Shown: one piece after another, positions 43,204-53,897 of the stretch
Numbering within the stretch: position 1 is the stretch's first letter
Layout of the letters: each line of letters begins with the position of its first letter
Source of the DNA: an uncultured Collinsella sp.
Lineage (GTDB): Bacteria > Actinomycetota > Coriobacteriia > Coriobacteriales > Coriobacteriaceae
Direction: 5' to 3'
Assembly (NCBI GenBank): GCA_900754525.1
Contig: CAAEDE010000050.1
Coordinates: forward strand, 1-64,000
Length of the DNA: 64,000 bases
Program-made: the position numbers and the translations under genes
The notes under the pieces: model-generated
Seen by the model: the letters and a program-made list of their open reading frames with translations, nothing else
Told to the model about the DNA's origin: nothing
Database searches by the model: none

Positions 43204-44388
43204 TTACAGATGGACATCGGGATCGAGCATTTGGGCACTCACACGCATGGATGACGCCAGGTTTTGGAACGTCTCCAGACGCAGGCTGTCGATCTGTCCC
43301 GCGTCCTCGGCCTCGCGAACGGCACAACCCGGCTCGTGAGTGTGCGTGCAATCGCCAAACCGGCACGCACGCGACGCCTCGACGATCTCGGGGAAGGCAC
43401 GCGCCAGGCCCCGCTCATGCCCCACAAGCGGCAGGCTGCGCAGGCCCGGGGCATCGGCGATCACGCCGGCGTCGCCCGGCAGCGCCACCATCACGCGCGC
43501 AACCGTGGTGTGGCGACCTTGGTCATCACGCTCGCGCACGCCACCAGTGGCCAGCGCATCGTGGCCCAGCAGCGCATTGAGCAGCGTTGACTTGCCGGCG
43601 CCCGACTCGCCCAAGATCATGGCACAGCTCCCAGCCGGTACGCAGGCGCGCACCTCGTCCAGGCCGAGGCCCTCGGCAGAAGACGTCACGATCACGCGCA
43701 CGTCCGGACCCACCAGACGGCGCACGCGGTCCAGATCGCGCTCGAGCTCATCGGCCTCGCAGCGGTCGGCCTTGGTGAGCACCACCACCGGCTCGGCATC
43801 GCAATCGAGCGCCAACACCAGTGAACGCGCCACGCGATCGAGCAGCACCTCGCCGGCGCCGAGCGCCTGCACGATCAGCACGCTGTCAACGTTGGAGCAG
43901 AGCACCTGGCGCTCACCGCGGGCACGGCCACGCCAACGCTCAAAGCTCGTACGGCGCGGCAGTACGCACTCGATCACGCCCATGTCGTGTCCGGGAGCAC
44001 GGCGAACCGCCACGCGGTCGCCCACGGCGGGCAGCAAGACCTCGTCCTCGCCACGCGACTTGGCAAACCCTACGGCATGCTCGGCACGAAACGTATCATC
44101 GGCAGTTGCCACCAGCGGAAACCCGCGGTCCAGGCGCACCACGGCACCGAGCTGCATCTGCTCGGGTTCCTCGGCCTGCGCGCAAAAGTCGTCAAATGCA
44201 GCCTGCTGAGCCGCATCGACTGGCAGGTCATCGAACGCCGGAACATCCTGCAACGCGTCAAGCCCCGGTACACTCGCCAGCAACTCCTCAGCAGATGCAG
44301 GGGCTTCGGTCGCGAGCTTCCGACGACGGTCGCGCTTAGCCCGCGCCCCCGTCGTCTTTTTCTTCGCCTTAGCCTTAGCCTTAGCCAC
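43204..44388 (-). CDS. rsgA: Ribosome small subunit-dependent GTPase A (RsgA)
   Basis: Circularly permuted GTPase for 30S maturation, 394 aa. The order is OB-fold (VVRLDRGFPLVATADD; LPAVGDRVAVRR), then G4 (VVLTKADRCEADEL), G1 (ILGESGAGKSTLLNALLG) and G3 (DAPGLRSLPL), then a zinc module CRFGDCTHTHEPGCAV. The chosen GTG 44388 follows gggaggcg; a frame open 38 codons upstream is unsupported. A basic N-terminal extension (AKAKAKAKKKTTGARAKRDR) of about 45 residues is longer than in E. coli and may bind RNA. Confidence 0.95.
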   Translation of the reverse strand: MAKAKAKAKKKTTGARAKRDRRRKLATEAPASAEELLASVPGLDALQDVPAFDDLPVDAAQQAAFDDFCAQAEEPEQMQLGAVVRLDRGFPLVATADDTFRAEHAVGFAKSRGEDEVLLPAVGDRVAVRRAPGHDMGVIECVLPRRTSFERWRGRARGERQVLCSNVDSVLIVQALGAGEVLLDRVARSLVLALDCDAEPVVVLTKADRCEADELERDLDRVRRLVGPDVRVIVTSSAEGLGLDEVRACVPAGSCAMILGESGAGKSTLLNALLGHDALATGGVRERDDQGRHTTVARVMVALPGDAGVIADAPGLRSLPLVGHERGLARAFPEIVEASRACRFGDCTHTHEPGCAVREAEDAGQIDSLRLETFQNLASSMRVSAQMLDPDVHL

Positions 44389-44529
44389 AAACGCCTCCCA
44401 GCACCATAAATCACAACTGAGCAGGTATTTTAAATCAAAAAGAGCTGGCCGGGCAAAGCCCGACCAGCTCACATACTTTCCCTCAGCCCTTTTCATCCGC
44501 ACGGGAGAGAAGCCAGCAAGGATAGCGCA

Positions 44530-44617
44530 GGGCCCGCCCCGGAAGCCCTTTCTCCCGAACGATCCCGCAGCGCGAAGCGCGAGGACCAGTGAGGGAGAAA
44601 GGGCGTGGGGCGGGCCC
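44530..44617 (-). terminator. Nested hairpin after the Ca2+ ATPase gene
   Basis: Outer arms gggcccgcccc and ggggcgggccc, inner arms ccctttctccc and gggagaaaggg. A very stable double hairpin starting about 13 bp after the ATPase stop and lying between it and rsgA. Probably a terminator or insulator for the ATPase transcript. Confidence 0.65.
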
Positions 44618-44629
44618 GGACAGGTTAAC

Positions 44630-47311
<2,682 letters not shown>

Positions 47312-47321
47312 ATAGAGTCCC

Positions 47322-47375
47322 CTCCTGGGATTCGGGCCACTCAGCAGATTGATGCCCGATCATAATTCCCAGGAG
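47322..47375 (-). promoter_or_regulatory. Leader hairpin sequestering the ATPase ribosome binding site
   Basis: On the minus strand, ctcctggga (47367-47375) is perfectly complementary to tcccaggag (47322-47330), which includes the Shine-Dalgarno of the ATPase gene. An inner stem (tcgggc / gcccga) adds stability. Thus the ribosome site is paired in the leader of a cation pump, as in metal or temperature switches. I do not recognise a known riboswitch class. Confidence 0.55.
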
Positions 47376-47751
47376 AAGGGCAAGGGCTCATCAAGGCTGC
47401 CGTGCTGAGCGGCAGTTGATAGTGGAGCTATGGTACCCCAAAGCGGCGCATCTAACCAAAACATTCCATCTGGAAACACGGCACAGGCGCAACGGTGCAG
47501 ACAGTGTGATGCTCAAGATTGATAAAACGTTTTTTCTTCGGCGCATCGCCAAACTGAAATATCGCCCAAATAGCAGCGGTAAGACCGTTTGGTAAAAATT
47601 TTTCTTTAGCCTTTTTTGAGTAAAAAAGAGCTTCTAAATCGGCGTACGGTCGATTTTTTGGGGTATTCGGTCGGCATTTCGTTATAATCATCTCAGTTTT
47701 ATTTCTTATGGTTTATCTATCAGCGCAAGACGATGTCAGATGGAGGTCTGA
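47376..47751. other. Intergenic region between the ATPase and pyk genes, with pyk promoter
   Basis: AT-richer divergent intergenic region without a credible gene. On the plus strand a consensus -10 TATAAT (47683-47688) lies about 64 bp before the pyk ATG; the -35 is weak (ttgggg at a long 19-bp spacing). The pyk ribosome binding site is ggagg. A 79-codon minus-strand frame in 47452-47691 is not believed because it has no ribosome binding site and a non-coding composition. Confidence 0.6.
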
Positions 47752-49212
47752 ATGTACAAGCGCACCAAGATTGTATGCACCATGGGTCCCGCCTGCGATA
47801 GCGACGAGACCATCCGCGAGATGATCAAGGCGGGCATGAACGTCGCCCGTTTTAACTTCTCGCACGGCTCCTACGACGAGCACCACGGTCGCATCGAGCG
47901 CGTCCGCCGTATTTCCAAGGAGCTCGGCATGCCCGTCGGCATCCTGCTCGACACCAAGGGCCCCGAGGTCCGCACCGGCCTTCTGGTCGACGGCAAGAAG
48001 GTTGCCGTCAAGACCGGCGACAAGATCGTCGTCACCGCTCAGCCCACGTCCGAGGATTTCCACGGCACCTCTGAGCACATCTCCCTCGACTACCTGGCTC
48101 TGCCCTCCGAGGTCGAGAAGGGCTCCCTCATCCTAATCGATGACGGTCTGGTTGCCCTCGAGGTCGAGTCCGTCGACGGCCAGGACATGACCTGCGTCGT
48201 TAAGAACGACGGCCTGATCGGCGAGCGCAAGGGCGTCAACATGCCCAACGTCAACATCTCGCTGCCCGCCATCACCGAGCGCGATCGTCAGGACATCCTC
48301 TTTGGCCTGACCGAGAACATCGACTACATCGCCGCTTCCTTCATCCGTGACGGCGAGTCCGTCCGCGGCATTCGCAAGCTTTGCCGCGAGAACGGTGGCG
48401 AGCACGTGACGATCTTCCCGAAGATCGAGTGCGCCCTGGGCGTCGAGAACTTTGACGAGATCCTCGAAGCTTCCGACGGCATCATGGTCGCCCGTGGCGA
48501 CCTGGGCATCGAGATCAAGCCCGAGCTCGTTCCCCACATCCAGAAGGAGATCATCGCCAAGTGCAACGCGGCCTACAAGCCCGTCATCACCGCTACGCAG
48601 ATGCTCGACTCCATGCAGCAGAACCCGCGCCCGACGCGCGCCGAGGTTGCCGACGTTGCTAACGCCATTTACGACGGCACCGACGCCGTTATGCTCTCTG
48701 GCGAGTCCGCTGCCGGTAAGTACCCGGTCGAGGCCGTCAAGATGCAGGCCAGCATTGCTCTCGAGACCGAGAAGTACCTCCCGGCTCACGCTCCGCTCGA
48801 GGTTCCGGCTGACGCTCACGGCACCCGCGTCGTCAACAACGTTGTGGGTATGTCCGCTGTGAACATGGCTACCACTGTTGGCGCCAAGTGCATCACCGTG
48901 CCGACGACCACCGGTCGTACCGCTCGCCTGATCTCGCACTTCCGTCCCAACATGCCGATCTGCGCGTTCTCCCGCCACGAGTGGGCCGTCCAGCAGATGA
49001 TTATGTACTGGGGCGTTATCCCGCACCAGGCCGAGATTACTCAGGGCACCGTCAACGGCACGATCGTCAAGGCGATCGAGACCGCTAAGGAGCTCGGCTA
49101 CGTCGAGGCCGGCGACCTGACCGTCGCTACCGCCGGCGATCCCCGCATGAGCGTCCAGCTCGAGGACAAGGTCTCCTCGACCAACGTCGCTTACGTCGCT
49201 CAGGTGCGCTAA
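47752..49212 (+). CDS. pyk: Pyruvate kinase
   Basis: Glycolytic enzyme converting phosphoenolpyruvate and ADP to pyruvate and ATP, 486 aa. Start MYKRTKIVCTMGPACDSDE with ggagg upstream. Motifs: FNFSHGSYDEH (R and N ligands of the active site), LLDTKGPEVRTG, the signature FPKIECALGVENFDEILEAS (catalytic Lys), MVARGDLGIEI, ITATQMLDSM. It has the standard A, B and C domains and no extra C-terminal phosphotransferase-like domain. Uses strongly optimal codons, consistent with high expression. Its terminator lies at 49242-49278. Confidence 0.98.
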   Translation: MYKRTKIVCTMGPACDSDETIREMIKAGMNVARFNFSHGSYDEHHGRIERVRRISKELGMPVGILLDTKGPEVRTGLLVDGKKVAVKTGDKIVVTAQPTSEDFHGTSEHISLDYLALPSEVEKGSLILIDDGLVALEVESVDGQDMTCVVKNDGLIGERKGVNMPNVNISLPAITERDRQDILFGLTENIDYIAASFIRDGESVRGIRKLCRENGGEHVTIFPKIECALGVENFDEILEASDGIMVARGDLGIEIKPELVPHIQKEIIAKCNAAYKPVITATQMLDSMQQNPRPTRAEVADVANAIYDGTDAVMLSGESAAGKYPVEAVKMQASIALETEKYLPAHAPLEVPADAHGTRVVNNVVGMSAVNMATTVGAKCITVPTTTGRTARLISHFRPNMPICAFSRHEWAVQQMIMYWGVIPHQAEITQGTVNGTIVKAIETAKELGYVEAGDLTVATAGDPRMSVQLEDKVSSTNVAYVAQVR

Positions 49213-49241
49213 ATCGTACTTGCAAGCACACTTGCATTGCA

Positions 49242-49278
49242 AAGGGCCCGGAAGGCATTGCCTTCCGGGCCCTTTTTT
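49242..49278 (+). terminator. Terminator of pyk
   Basis: Arms aagggcccggaaggc and gccttccgggccctt with a tiny loop and a T6 run. The T-run partly forms the left target duplication (tttaagac) of the element that follows. Confidence 0.9.
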
Positions 49279-49283
49279 AAGAC

Positions 49284-49865
49284 GGCTTATAGGACAAAAT
49301 GTGTGTCCATGTTTGGGGTATCGGCGCAGGTCGATGCCCCTTTTTCAGCCGTTTAAATTCCGCGCCCGCTTTTAACCGCTCGGACAGAATGTGTGTCCGG
49401 TTGCCTATCGTTCCCGCAGGTAGATAACCTTTTCCGGAACCGTTAAACACCCTTTCGGAAGAGGTACCCATGAAGGCCGTTTATCGCCCCTACTGTGGCG
49501 GTCGGACCAGGCGCAACGGCAGGACATGATCGAGGGAGGGGTCAACTTGCAGCTGAGGGCCGTCCTGTGCAACCACCGGGGGCTGACGTCGGCCGAGCGC
49601 GTGAAGGCGGTGTTCTGGTGGTGCCACGCGCACTCGGGGGACGCGAGGGCGGCGCGCGGGAGGCTCGCCGCGATGCCGACCGACGCGGACATCGACTTCC
49701 TGTTCAGCGTCTACTCCGCCTCGCCGTCGCGCGAGGACGGAGGGCCGGAGTGGGGCGACAGGGCCGTGTGGGAGGACCTCCACCACAGGGAACCGTACCC
49801 GTTCTGGCTGGATTAATGGATGGAAACGGATGTTCCATCGGGACACACATTTTGTCCTATAAGCC
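49284..49865 (+). mobile_element. Internally deleted IS256-type (IS1249-like) element
   Basis: A 582-bp non-autonomous element. The ends are perfect 25-bp inverted repeats (49284-49308 and 49841-49865) with the core ggacaaaatgtgtgtcc. Flanking it is an exact 8-bp target duplication, tttaagac (49276-49283 and 49866-49873), a size typical of the IS256 family. Inside are the start and end of a transposase gene with the middle missing. A second degenerate copy of the left end lies at 49382-49400. The perfect ends and duplication show it moved as a unit or was deleted soon after insertion. Confidence 0.88.
49470..49816 (+). pseudogene. Remnant of IS256/IS1249-type transposase
   Basis: ATG 49470 begins MKAVYRPYCGGRTRRNGRT, like the zinc-finger-like N-terminus of IS1249-type transposases, then stops. 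Overlapping at 49526, in another frame, is IEGGVNLQLRAVLCNHRGLT continuing to WGDRAVWEDLHHREPYPFWL, which matches the conserved C-terminus of the same transposase group as I remember it (IEGGVN... WGD..W..LH..TPYR). Roughly 250-300 central residues including the catalytic DDE are gone, and the junction shifts the frame. Confidence 0.78.
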
Positions 49866-49907
49866 TTTAAGACCTTATTCATATGCCACTTCATCGATTT
49901 GCGTTCA

Positions 49908-49957
49908 GTCGCAGGGCATCTCCGATGCCGAGCGCACCACCGAAGATGCCCTGCGAC
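49908..49957 (-). terminator. Hairpin downstream of the phospholipase C-like gene
   Basis: Perfect 14-bp arms gtcgcagggcatct and agatgccctgcgac with a 22-nt loop lie 50 bp after the stop of the minus-strand gene. There is no T-run, so a role as terminator is only likely. The 49874-50006 stretch holds no other feature. Confidence 0.5.
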
Positions 49958-50006
49958 GGGAGCCGTTGGTCAATTGGGATGAACTGCTCGCCGTCAAGCC
50001 GGCCGG

Positions 50007-50855
50007 CTAGCAGCTAGCGATCAGAGGCACTGCGGGGACGTCAGAAGCGGCAACGCGAGCCGCAAAGCCCGCCTCGGTCAGCTCGATCACCTCGGTAAAC
50101 GTCGCGTCGAAGAACTCCTCGGTCAGCAGGCGGTATGGCGGATGGTCGGGCTCACCGGGGTTTTCGCGCACGATCTCGTGCATAACGCCGATGGTCTTGA
50201 GCACATACTCCTTATGGATGGGATACTGCCCAAAACGTGCCGCAGCGGCATACAGGCGATCGGTCGCGCGCGGAATCGAAACAATGCCGAGCGTCTTGCC
50301 AAACCAGTCAAAGTCACCTTGCTTTTTAATGCGGAATTCCTCGCACGGCTTGCCGCCGTGCGCCTCCAGGTACTGATTCACGCGTGTATTCCATACGGTA
50401 TCGGCCACCAGATGCGACCAGACACCCAGTGTCAAATCAAGCAACGACTGCGCCACGTCCTCGGACGCAAGCGAGAACTCACGAGCGCTGGGACCGACAA
50501 CCGGCTCAGCATCCCTGTAGCGCTGGGGATAGTGCACGCGATTCAGTCGCTCGCGCTCCTCGATAATCGAGGTCGCCGCGGCTGGCGCACCGGTGGGCGA
50601 ACTTTTAAGCAACGGTGCCACATAGGTATCCCAGAACTCATGCTCACGAGGCTTAGGGATAGGCTCGGGCTTTGCAAAGTGCGTAATGCGGTACGGGATG
50701 GGATCGGCGATGCCAGGGACCATATAGCCCACGAAGATATCCGGAACCACGCAGCCAAACAAAAAGGCATTGCGGTCGCTCACGCTATTGGCAAGCGCAC
50801 CGGTGCGCTCCAGCAAACGCTCCGTCTGAGCGATATGAATGTTCCAGCTTGGCAT
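50007..50855 (-). CDS. Zinc-dependent phospholipase C-like protein
   Basis: 282-aa protein with the layout of the zinc-dependent phospholipase C/PLC-like family: MPSWNIHIAQTERLLERTGA at the start, FLFGCVVPDIFVGY near 32, and GVWSHLVADTVWNTRVNQYL near residue 150 with the His-x3-Asp pair. No signal peptide, so probably cytosolic. I chose ATG 50855 (MPSWN) with gggggtgg upstream over an ATG four codons earlier. It follows the mobile element on the opposite strand and stands alone. Substrate unknown. Confidence 0.75.
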   Translation of the reverse strand: MPSWNIHIAQTERLLERTGALANSVSDRNAFLFGCVVPDIFVGYMVPGIADPIPYRITHFAKPEPIPKPREHEFWDTYVAPLLKSSPTGAPAAATSIIEERERLNRVHYPQRYRDAEPVVGPSAREFSLASEDVAQSLLDLTLGVWSHLVADTVWNTRVNQYLEAHGGKPCEEFRIKKQGDFDWFGKTLGIVSIPRATDRLYAAAARFGQYPIHKEYVLKTIGVMHEIVRENPGEPDHPPYRLLTEEFFDATFTEVIELTEAGFAARVAASDVPAVPLIASC

Positions 50856-50935
50856 AGCCACCCCCATAAAAAACCTGGATAACTATACCATCACGGCAAA
50901 GCCGCGCGGACGGCTACGCACGCTCTACGCAGCAA

Positions 50936-51730
50936 CTAGTCCGTAGCACCGCTTTCGGTTCCATACGACGACGAAGACGCCTCGACCACATGGTGATATC
51001 GATCGATATAGATTGCACGGGCACCCAGGCGTCGCACCAAATCCTGGTGATGCGTGCTCATCAAGACCGTCTTACCCGCCGCGACGTAGGTCAGCAAGAA
51101 GTTGACCACGATGTCGCATGAATCCTCGTCGAGCCCATTGGTAGGCTCGTCGAGGACCAAGATATCCGGGTTCATCGACACCACCGCAGCCAGCGCAACA
51201 CGCTTCTTTTGCCCGCCCGAGAGCTGATAGGGAGAGGCGTCGGCAAGGTCGGCAACCTGGAACAGCCCCATGGCATCGCGCACGCGGCGCTCGAGCTCGT
51301 CTGCCGGCAGACCCATCTGCGCGGGACCAAAAGCAACTTCCTCGCCCACCGTGGCGCAGAACAGCTGGGCATCGGCGTTTTGGAATACGAAGCCCACGCG
51401 CTGGTGGAACTTCTGAGCAGCAGCAGAATCCTTCAGATACGCCGCATCGACCACGTGCCCGTCAAACAGGTATGCCCCTGCGTCCGCGAGTTCAAGGCCG
51501 TTAATAAGACGCATAATCGTCGTCTTGCCGCAGCCGTTGGGACCGAGCAGGGCAACGAGTTCACCACGATCGACCTGCAGCGACACGCCATCGACAACCG
51601 TATGCCCCGCATAGGAGAACACCACGTCGCGCAGCTCGATGAGCGGAACGACCTCGGCGCCGCCCACACCGTTCGTGCCCGCCGCACTATTCATATCGAT
51701 CGTCAAAACGTCGCCCTTCCCCATTTGCAT
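50936..51730 (-). CDS. cbiO: Cobalt/nickel ECF transporter ATP-binding protein CbiO
   Basis: ATPase of an energy-coupling factor transporter, 264 aa. Walker A LLGPNGCGKTTIMRL, Q-loop VGFVFQNADAQLFCATVGEE, signature YQLSGGQKKR, Walker B PDILVLDEPTNGLDE, H-loop MSTHHQDLV. The N-terminal dozen residues may be an over-long start; ATG 51724 or 51694 are alternatives. Last gene of the cbiMQO operon. Confidence 0.93.
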   Translation of the reverse strand: MQMGKGDVLTIDMNSAAGTNGVGGAEVVPLIELRDVVFSYAGHTVVDGVSLQVDRGELVALLGPNGCGKTTIMRLINGLELADAGAYLFDGHVVDAAYLKDSAAAQKFHQRVGFVFQNADAQLFCATVGEEVAFGPAQMGLPADELERRVRDAMGLFQVADLADASPYQLSGGQKKRVALAAVVSMNPDILVLDEPTNGLDEDSCDIVVNFLLTYVAAGKTVLMSTHHQDLVRRLGARAIYIDRYHHVVEASSSSYGTESGATD

Positions 51731-51752
51731 CCCCAGTCGGAACCAGCAGCGC

Positions 51753-52595
51753 CTACAGCACGGCGCACAACACTGTCAGCAGCGCCACGCCGGCCGCATA
51801 GGCCGCATCGCGCCAGCCAAACCTGGCGCGCGCGGGAGCCGGATACGCACCGGCAAAGCCGCGGCAAAGCATAGCCTCGTCCATCGCGCGGCTGCATTTC
51901 ATCGCCTTGATAAAGGTCATGCCCATGATACCCGCGATCGAATCGGTACGCGAAAATCCCTCGGGCGCACGGCCAACGCTGCGCAGCATGACCGATTCGC
52001 ACAGATCGTGCGCCGTACGACCCAGCACCTCGATGTGCTTGAGCGCCATATCAAACGTAAAGATAACTTCGTCGGGTAGATGCAGCATCTTGAGCGCCGC
52101 CGACATGCGGCTCCACGTGAGGGTCCACGAAACGCCCAGCACCAGCGACACATTAATGAAGGTCTTGAGCGCAATCTTGAGCATGGCGCCCGTAGCGGAA
52201 GCACCCAGCAGCAGGGCAGGCAGCGCCAAAACCACTGCGAGCCCCGCGGCGCCAAGCGCCGGCACAAAGGTCGCGCGCAGCCCGCGTACGGGACGCACGG
52301 CAACGAGCACCAGCGCAATGGCCGCCATCAACATGAGGTACAGCGGGCTTTGTGTCAGGCACACGCACAGGACGCAAACGAATATCCCCACCAGGCGCAC
52401 CGGAGCCGAAACGCAAGAAAGGGCGCGGTCGACCATCGACCCGCCCTCGTGCGCGCCTCCACCCAGGCGAACCCGCTCAAGCAGGCTCGCCAGGTGCAGG
52501 ACGTTCTTTTGCATCACGCGATGACGAGCGCCCGTGGGCTCGTAACGCTGCTCGACCGCAAGCCAGCTAGGCAGCTCGACCATCGCCATGGGCAC
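51753..52595 (-). CDS. cbiQ: Cobalt/nickel ECF transporter T-component CbiQ
   Basis: Membrane coupling protein, 280 aa, with several helices (LVGIFVCVLCVCLTQSPLYL; LMLMAAIALVLVAVRPV; VPALGAAGLAVVLALPALLL) and the coupling motif regions MALKHIEVLGRTAHDLCESV and SFTKAMKCSRAMDEAMLCRG-like (FIKAMKCSRAMDEAMLCRGF). The start overlaps the cbiM end by 29 bp (GTG 52595, ATG 52589 or 52583 possible). Confidence 0.88.
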   Translation of the reverse strand: MPMAMVELPSWLAVEQRYEPTGARHRVMQKNVLHLASLLERVRLGGGAHEGGSMVDRALSCVSAPVRLVGIFVCVLCVCLTQSPLYLMLMAAIALVLVAVRPVRGLRATFVPALGAAGLAVVLALPALLLGASATGAMLKIALKTFINVSLVLGVSWTLTWSRMSAALKMLHLPDEVIFTFDMALKHIEVLGRTAHDLCESVMLRSVGRAPEGFSRTDSIAGIMGMTFIKAMKCSRAMDEAMLCRGFAGAYPAPARARFGWRDAAYAAGVALLTVLCAVL

Positions 52596-53652
52596 CGCTT
52601 TCCTTGACCGTCAGCGAGATCAGACGGAATGCGATGGTGAGCACCGCCACGCCAATCACGCCGGACAGGATATACATGGCAGCCTGACCGGCAAAGCCGA
52701 GACCCTGCTCCTCGGAATAGGCCTGCAGGTAATCACCCGTAGGCAGCGCATCGGCAAAGGTCGGGGTGTCGAGACCGACCGAAGCCTGCAGACTGTCGTC
52801 ACCAGCCTCCTGAACGGCAGTCGCGGCGCCCTCAGCGTCCCACTCGCCCCAGGCGTCACCGGTAGCAAGCAAGCCGAGCGGCGTAGCCACGACAAGCACG
52901 GCGACCAGGATGAGCGTGGGGACCAGCGAGGTCTTCTTAGCAGCAGTGCCCTCGGCAGCAAGCTGGCCATCGACGGCCTCGGGCCCGACGATAACGCTCG
53001 GCGCCGTCTTCTTAATGAAACCGTAGATGGCGGCCGTCGCCACGCCCTCGACCACGCCGGCAACCAACATATGCGGAGTCATCATAGCCGGAATGGCAAT
53101 GGACAGCGGGAAGGGGCAGTACAGCGGAGCGCCCGAAGCATTCGTGAAAAGCATCGGCTGAATACCAAACTCGATTGCTGCGCACAGGGCCGCCAGGCAC
53201 AGGCCGACCCAGCCGCTTACGATGGCCGAAACCGAGGTGCCCCAGCTCTTGTCGTGCAAACGGCTGTTAAGCGCGCGGAACACGATGGCTGCGGCAAACG
53301 GCAACACGAAGGCCATGTTAAAGCAGTTAGCGCCAAAGGACAGGATGCCGCCGTCGCCAAACAGCAGCGCTTGCAGCGCCAGCGCGACCGAAACCGCGAT
53401 AGCCGCGGCCTCGGGGCCCAGCAGCAGCGCGATGAGTGCGCCACCAACGGCGTGGCCTGTGGTGCCGCCAGGCAGCGGCACGTTGAACATCATGAGCAGG
53501 AAGGAGAACGCGGCGCAGATGCCCAGGAACGCCATGTGCTCGCGATCGAGCGTGGCGCGCACCTTTTTGATGCAGTGGATCCAAACGGGCACCATCGCCA
53601 CCGCCATAACGGCATCGGTCTGCGGGGACAGATAATTATCTGGAATGTGCAT
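52567..53652 (-). CDS. cbiM: Cobalt/nickel ECF substrate-binding protein CbiM (with CbiN-like domain)
   Basis: Substrate-specific membrane component, 361 aa. MHIPDNYLSPQTDAVMAVAM is the family N-terminus whose Met1-His2 amino group and imidazole bind the metal (usually MHIPDGYLSP). Helices follow with GGTTGHAVGGALIALLLGPE and FGDGGILSFGANCFNMAFVL. From about residue 245 there is an extra region with two helices around an extracytoplasmic loop (ATGDAWGEWDAEGAAT), resembling a fused CbiN, which explains the absence of a separate cbiN gene. Cobalt or nickel cannot be told apart. Confidence 0.92.
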   Translation of the reverse strand: MHIPDNYLSPQTDAVMAVAMVPVWIHCIKKVRATLDREHMAFLGICAAFSFLLMMFNVPLPGGTTGHAVGGALIALLLGPEAAAIAVSVALALQALLFGDGGILSFGANCFNMAFVLPFAAAIVFRALNSRLHDKSWGTSVSAIVSGWVGLCLAALCAAIEFGIQPMLFTNASGAPLYCPFPLSIAIPAMMTPHMLVAGVVEGVATAAIYGFIKKTAPSVIVGPEAVDGQLAAEGTAAKKTSLVPTLILVAVLVVATPLGLLATGDAWGEWDAEGAATAVQEAGDDSLQASVGLDTPTFADALPTGDYLQAYSEEQGLGFAGQAAMYILSGVIGVAVLTIAFRLISLTVKESGAHGDGRAA

Positions 53653-53708
53653 GTACGCCTCCCGGTTATCGGCGCACGGAATTGCAACGCCGCTTGAATC
53701 ACCTTTCC

Positions 53709-53776
53709 AGTGTTACGTAATGTCAGATTCGTAACACTCCGCGGGCTATCATAGCAAAACGGCGCACTGCCGACAA
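53709..53776 (-). promoter_or_regulatory. Promoter and operator of the cbiMQO operon
   Basis: Minus-strand promoter: -35 TTGTCG (53771-53776), 17-bp spacer, -10 TATGAT (53748-53753). Nine bases after the -10 lies a perfect 9-bp inverted repeat, AGTGTTACG-N12-CGTAACACT (53709-53738), covering the predicted start site. This is the classic layout of a repressor operator; a metal-sensing repressor of NikR or similar type is likely. It lies 57 bp upstream of the cbiM ATG. No B12 riboswitch is seen. Confidence 0.7.
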
Positions 53777-53897
53777 AGCAGCACGCCGTTATGTAATGCG
53801 CGTGTCATATATGCAGGCTCAACGGTGCCTTATACCGAAAACAGCAGTCACGTAAGACTCGGCGGCAGCCGACGCTGGCCCATATCCGGCGCAGGAC

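Noticed and set aside
47452..47691. 79-codon minus-strand frame upstream of pyk
   Set aside because: It has no ribosome binding site, AT-rich low-quality composition, and overlaps the pyk promoter.
49495..50010. 171-codon frame across the mobile element and its flank
   Set aside because: It crosses the element end and target duplication and overlaps the transposase remnant in another frame. No family is seen.
53653..53897. Cobalamin or NiCo riboswitch ahead of cbiM
   Set aside because: Only about 57-95 nt separate the promoter from the ATG and no conserved B12-box or four-way junction motif is seen; the palindrome at the start site explains control better.
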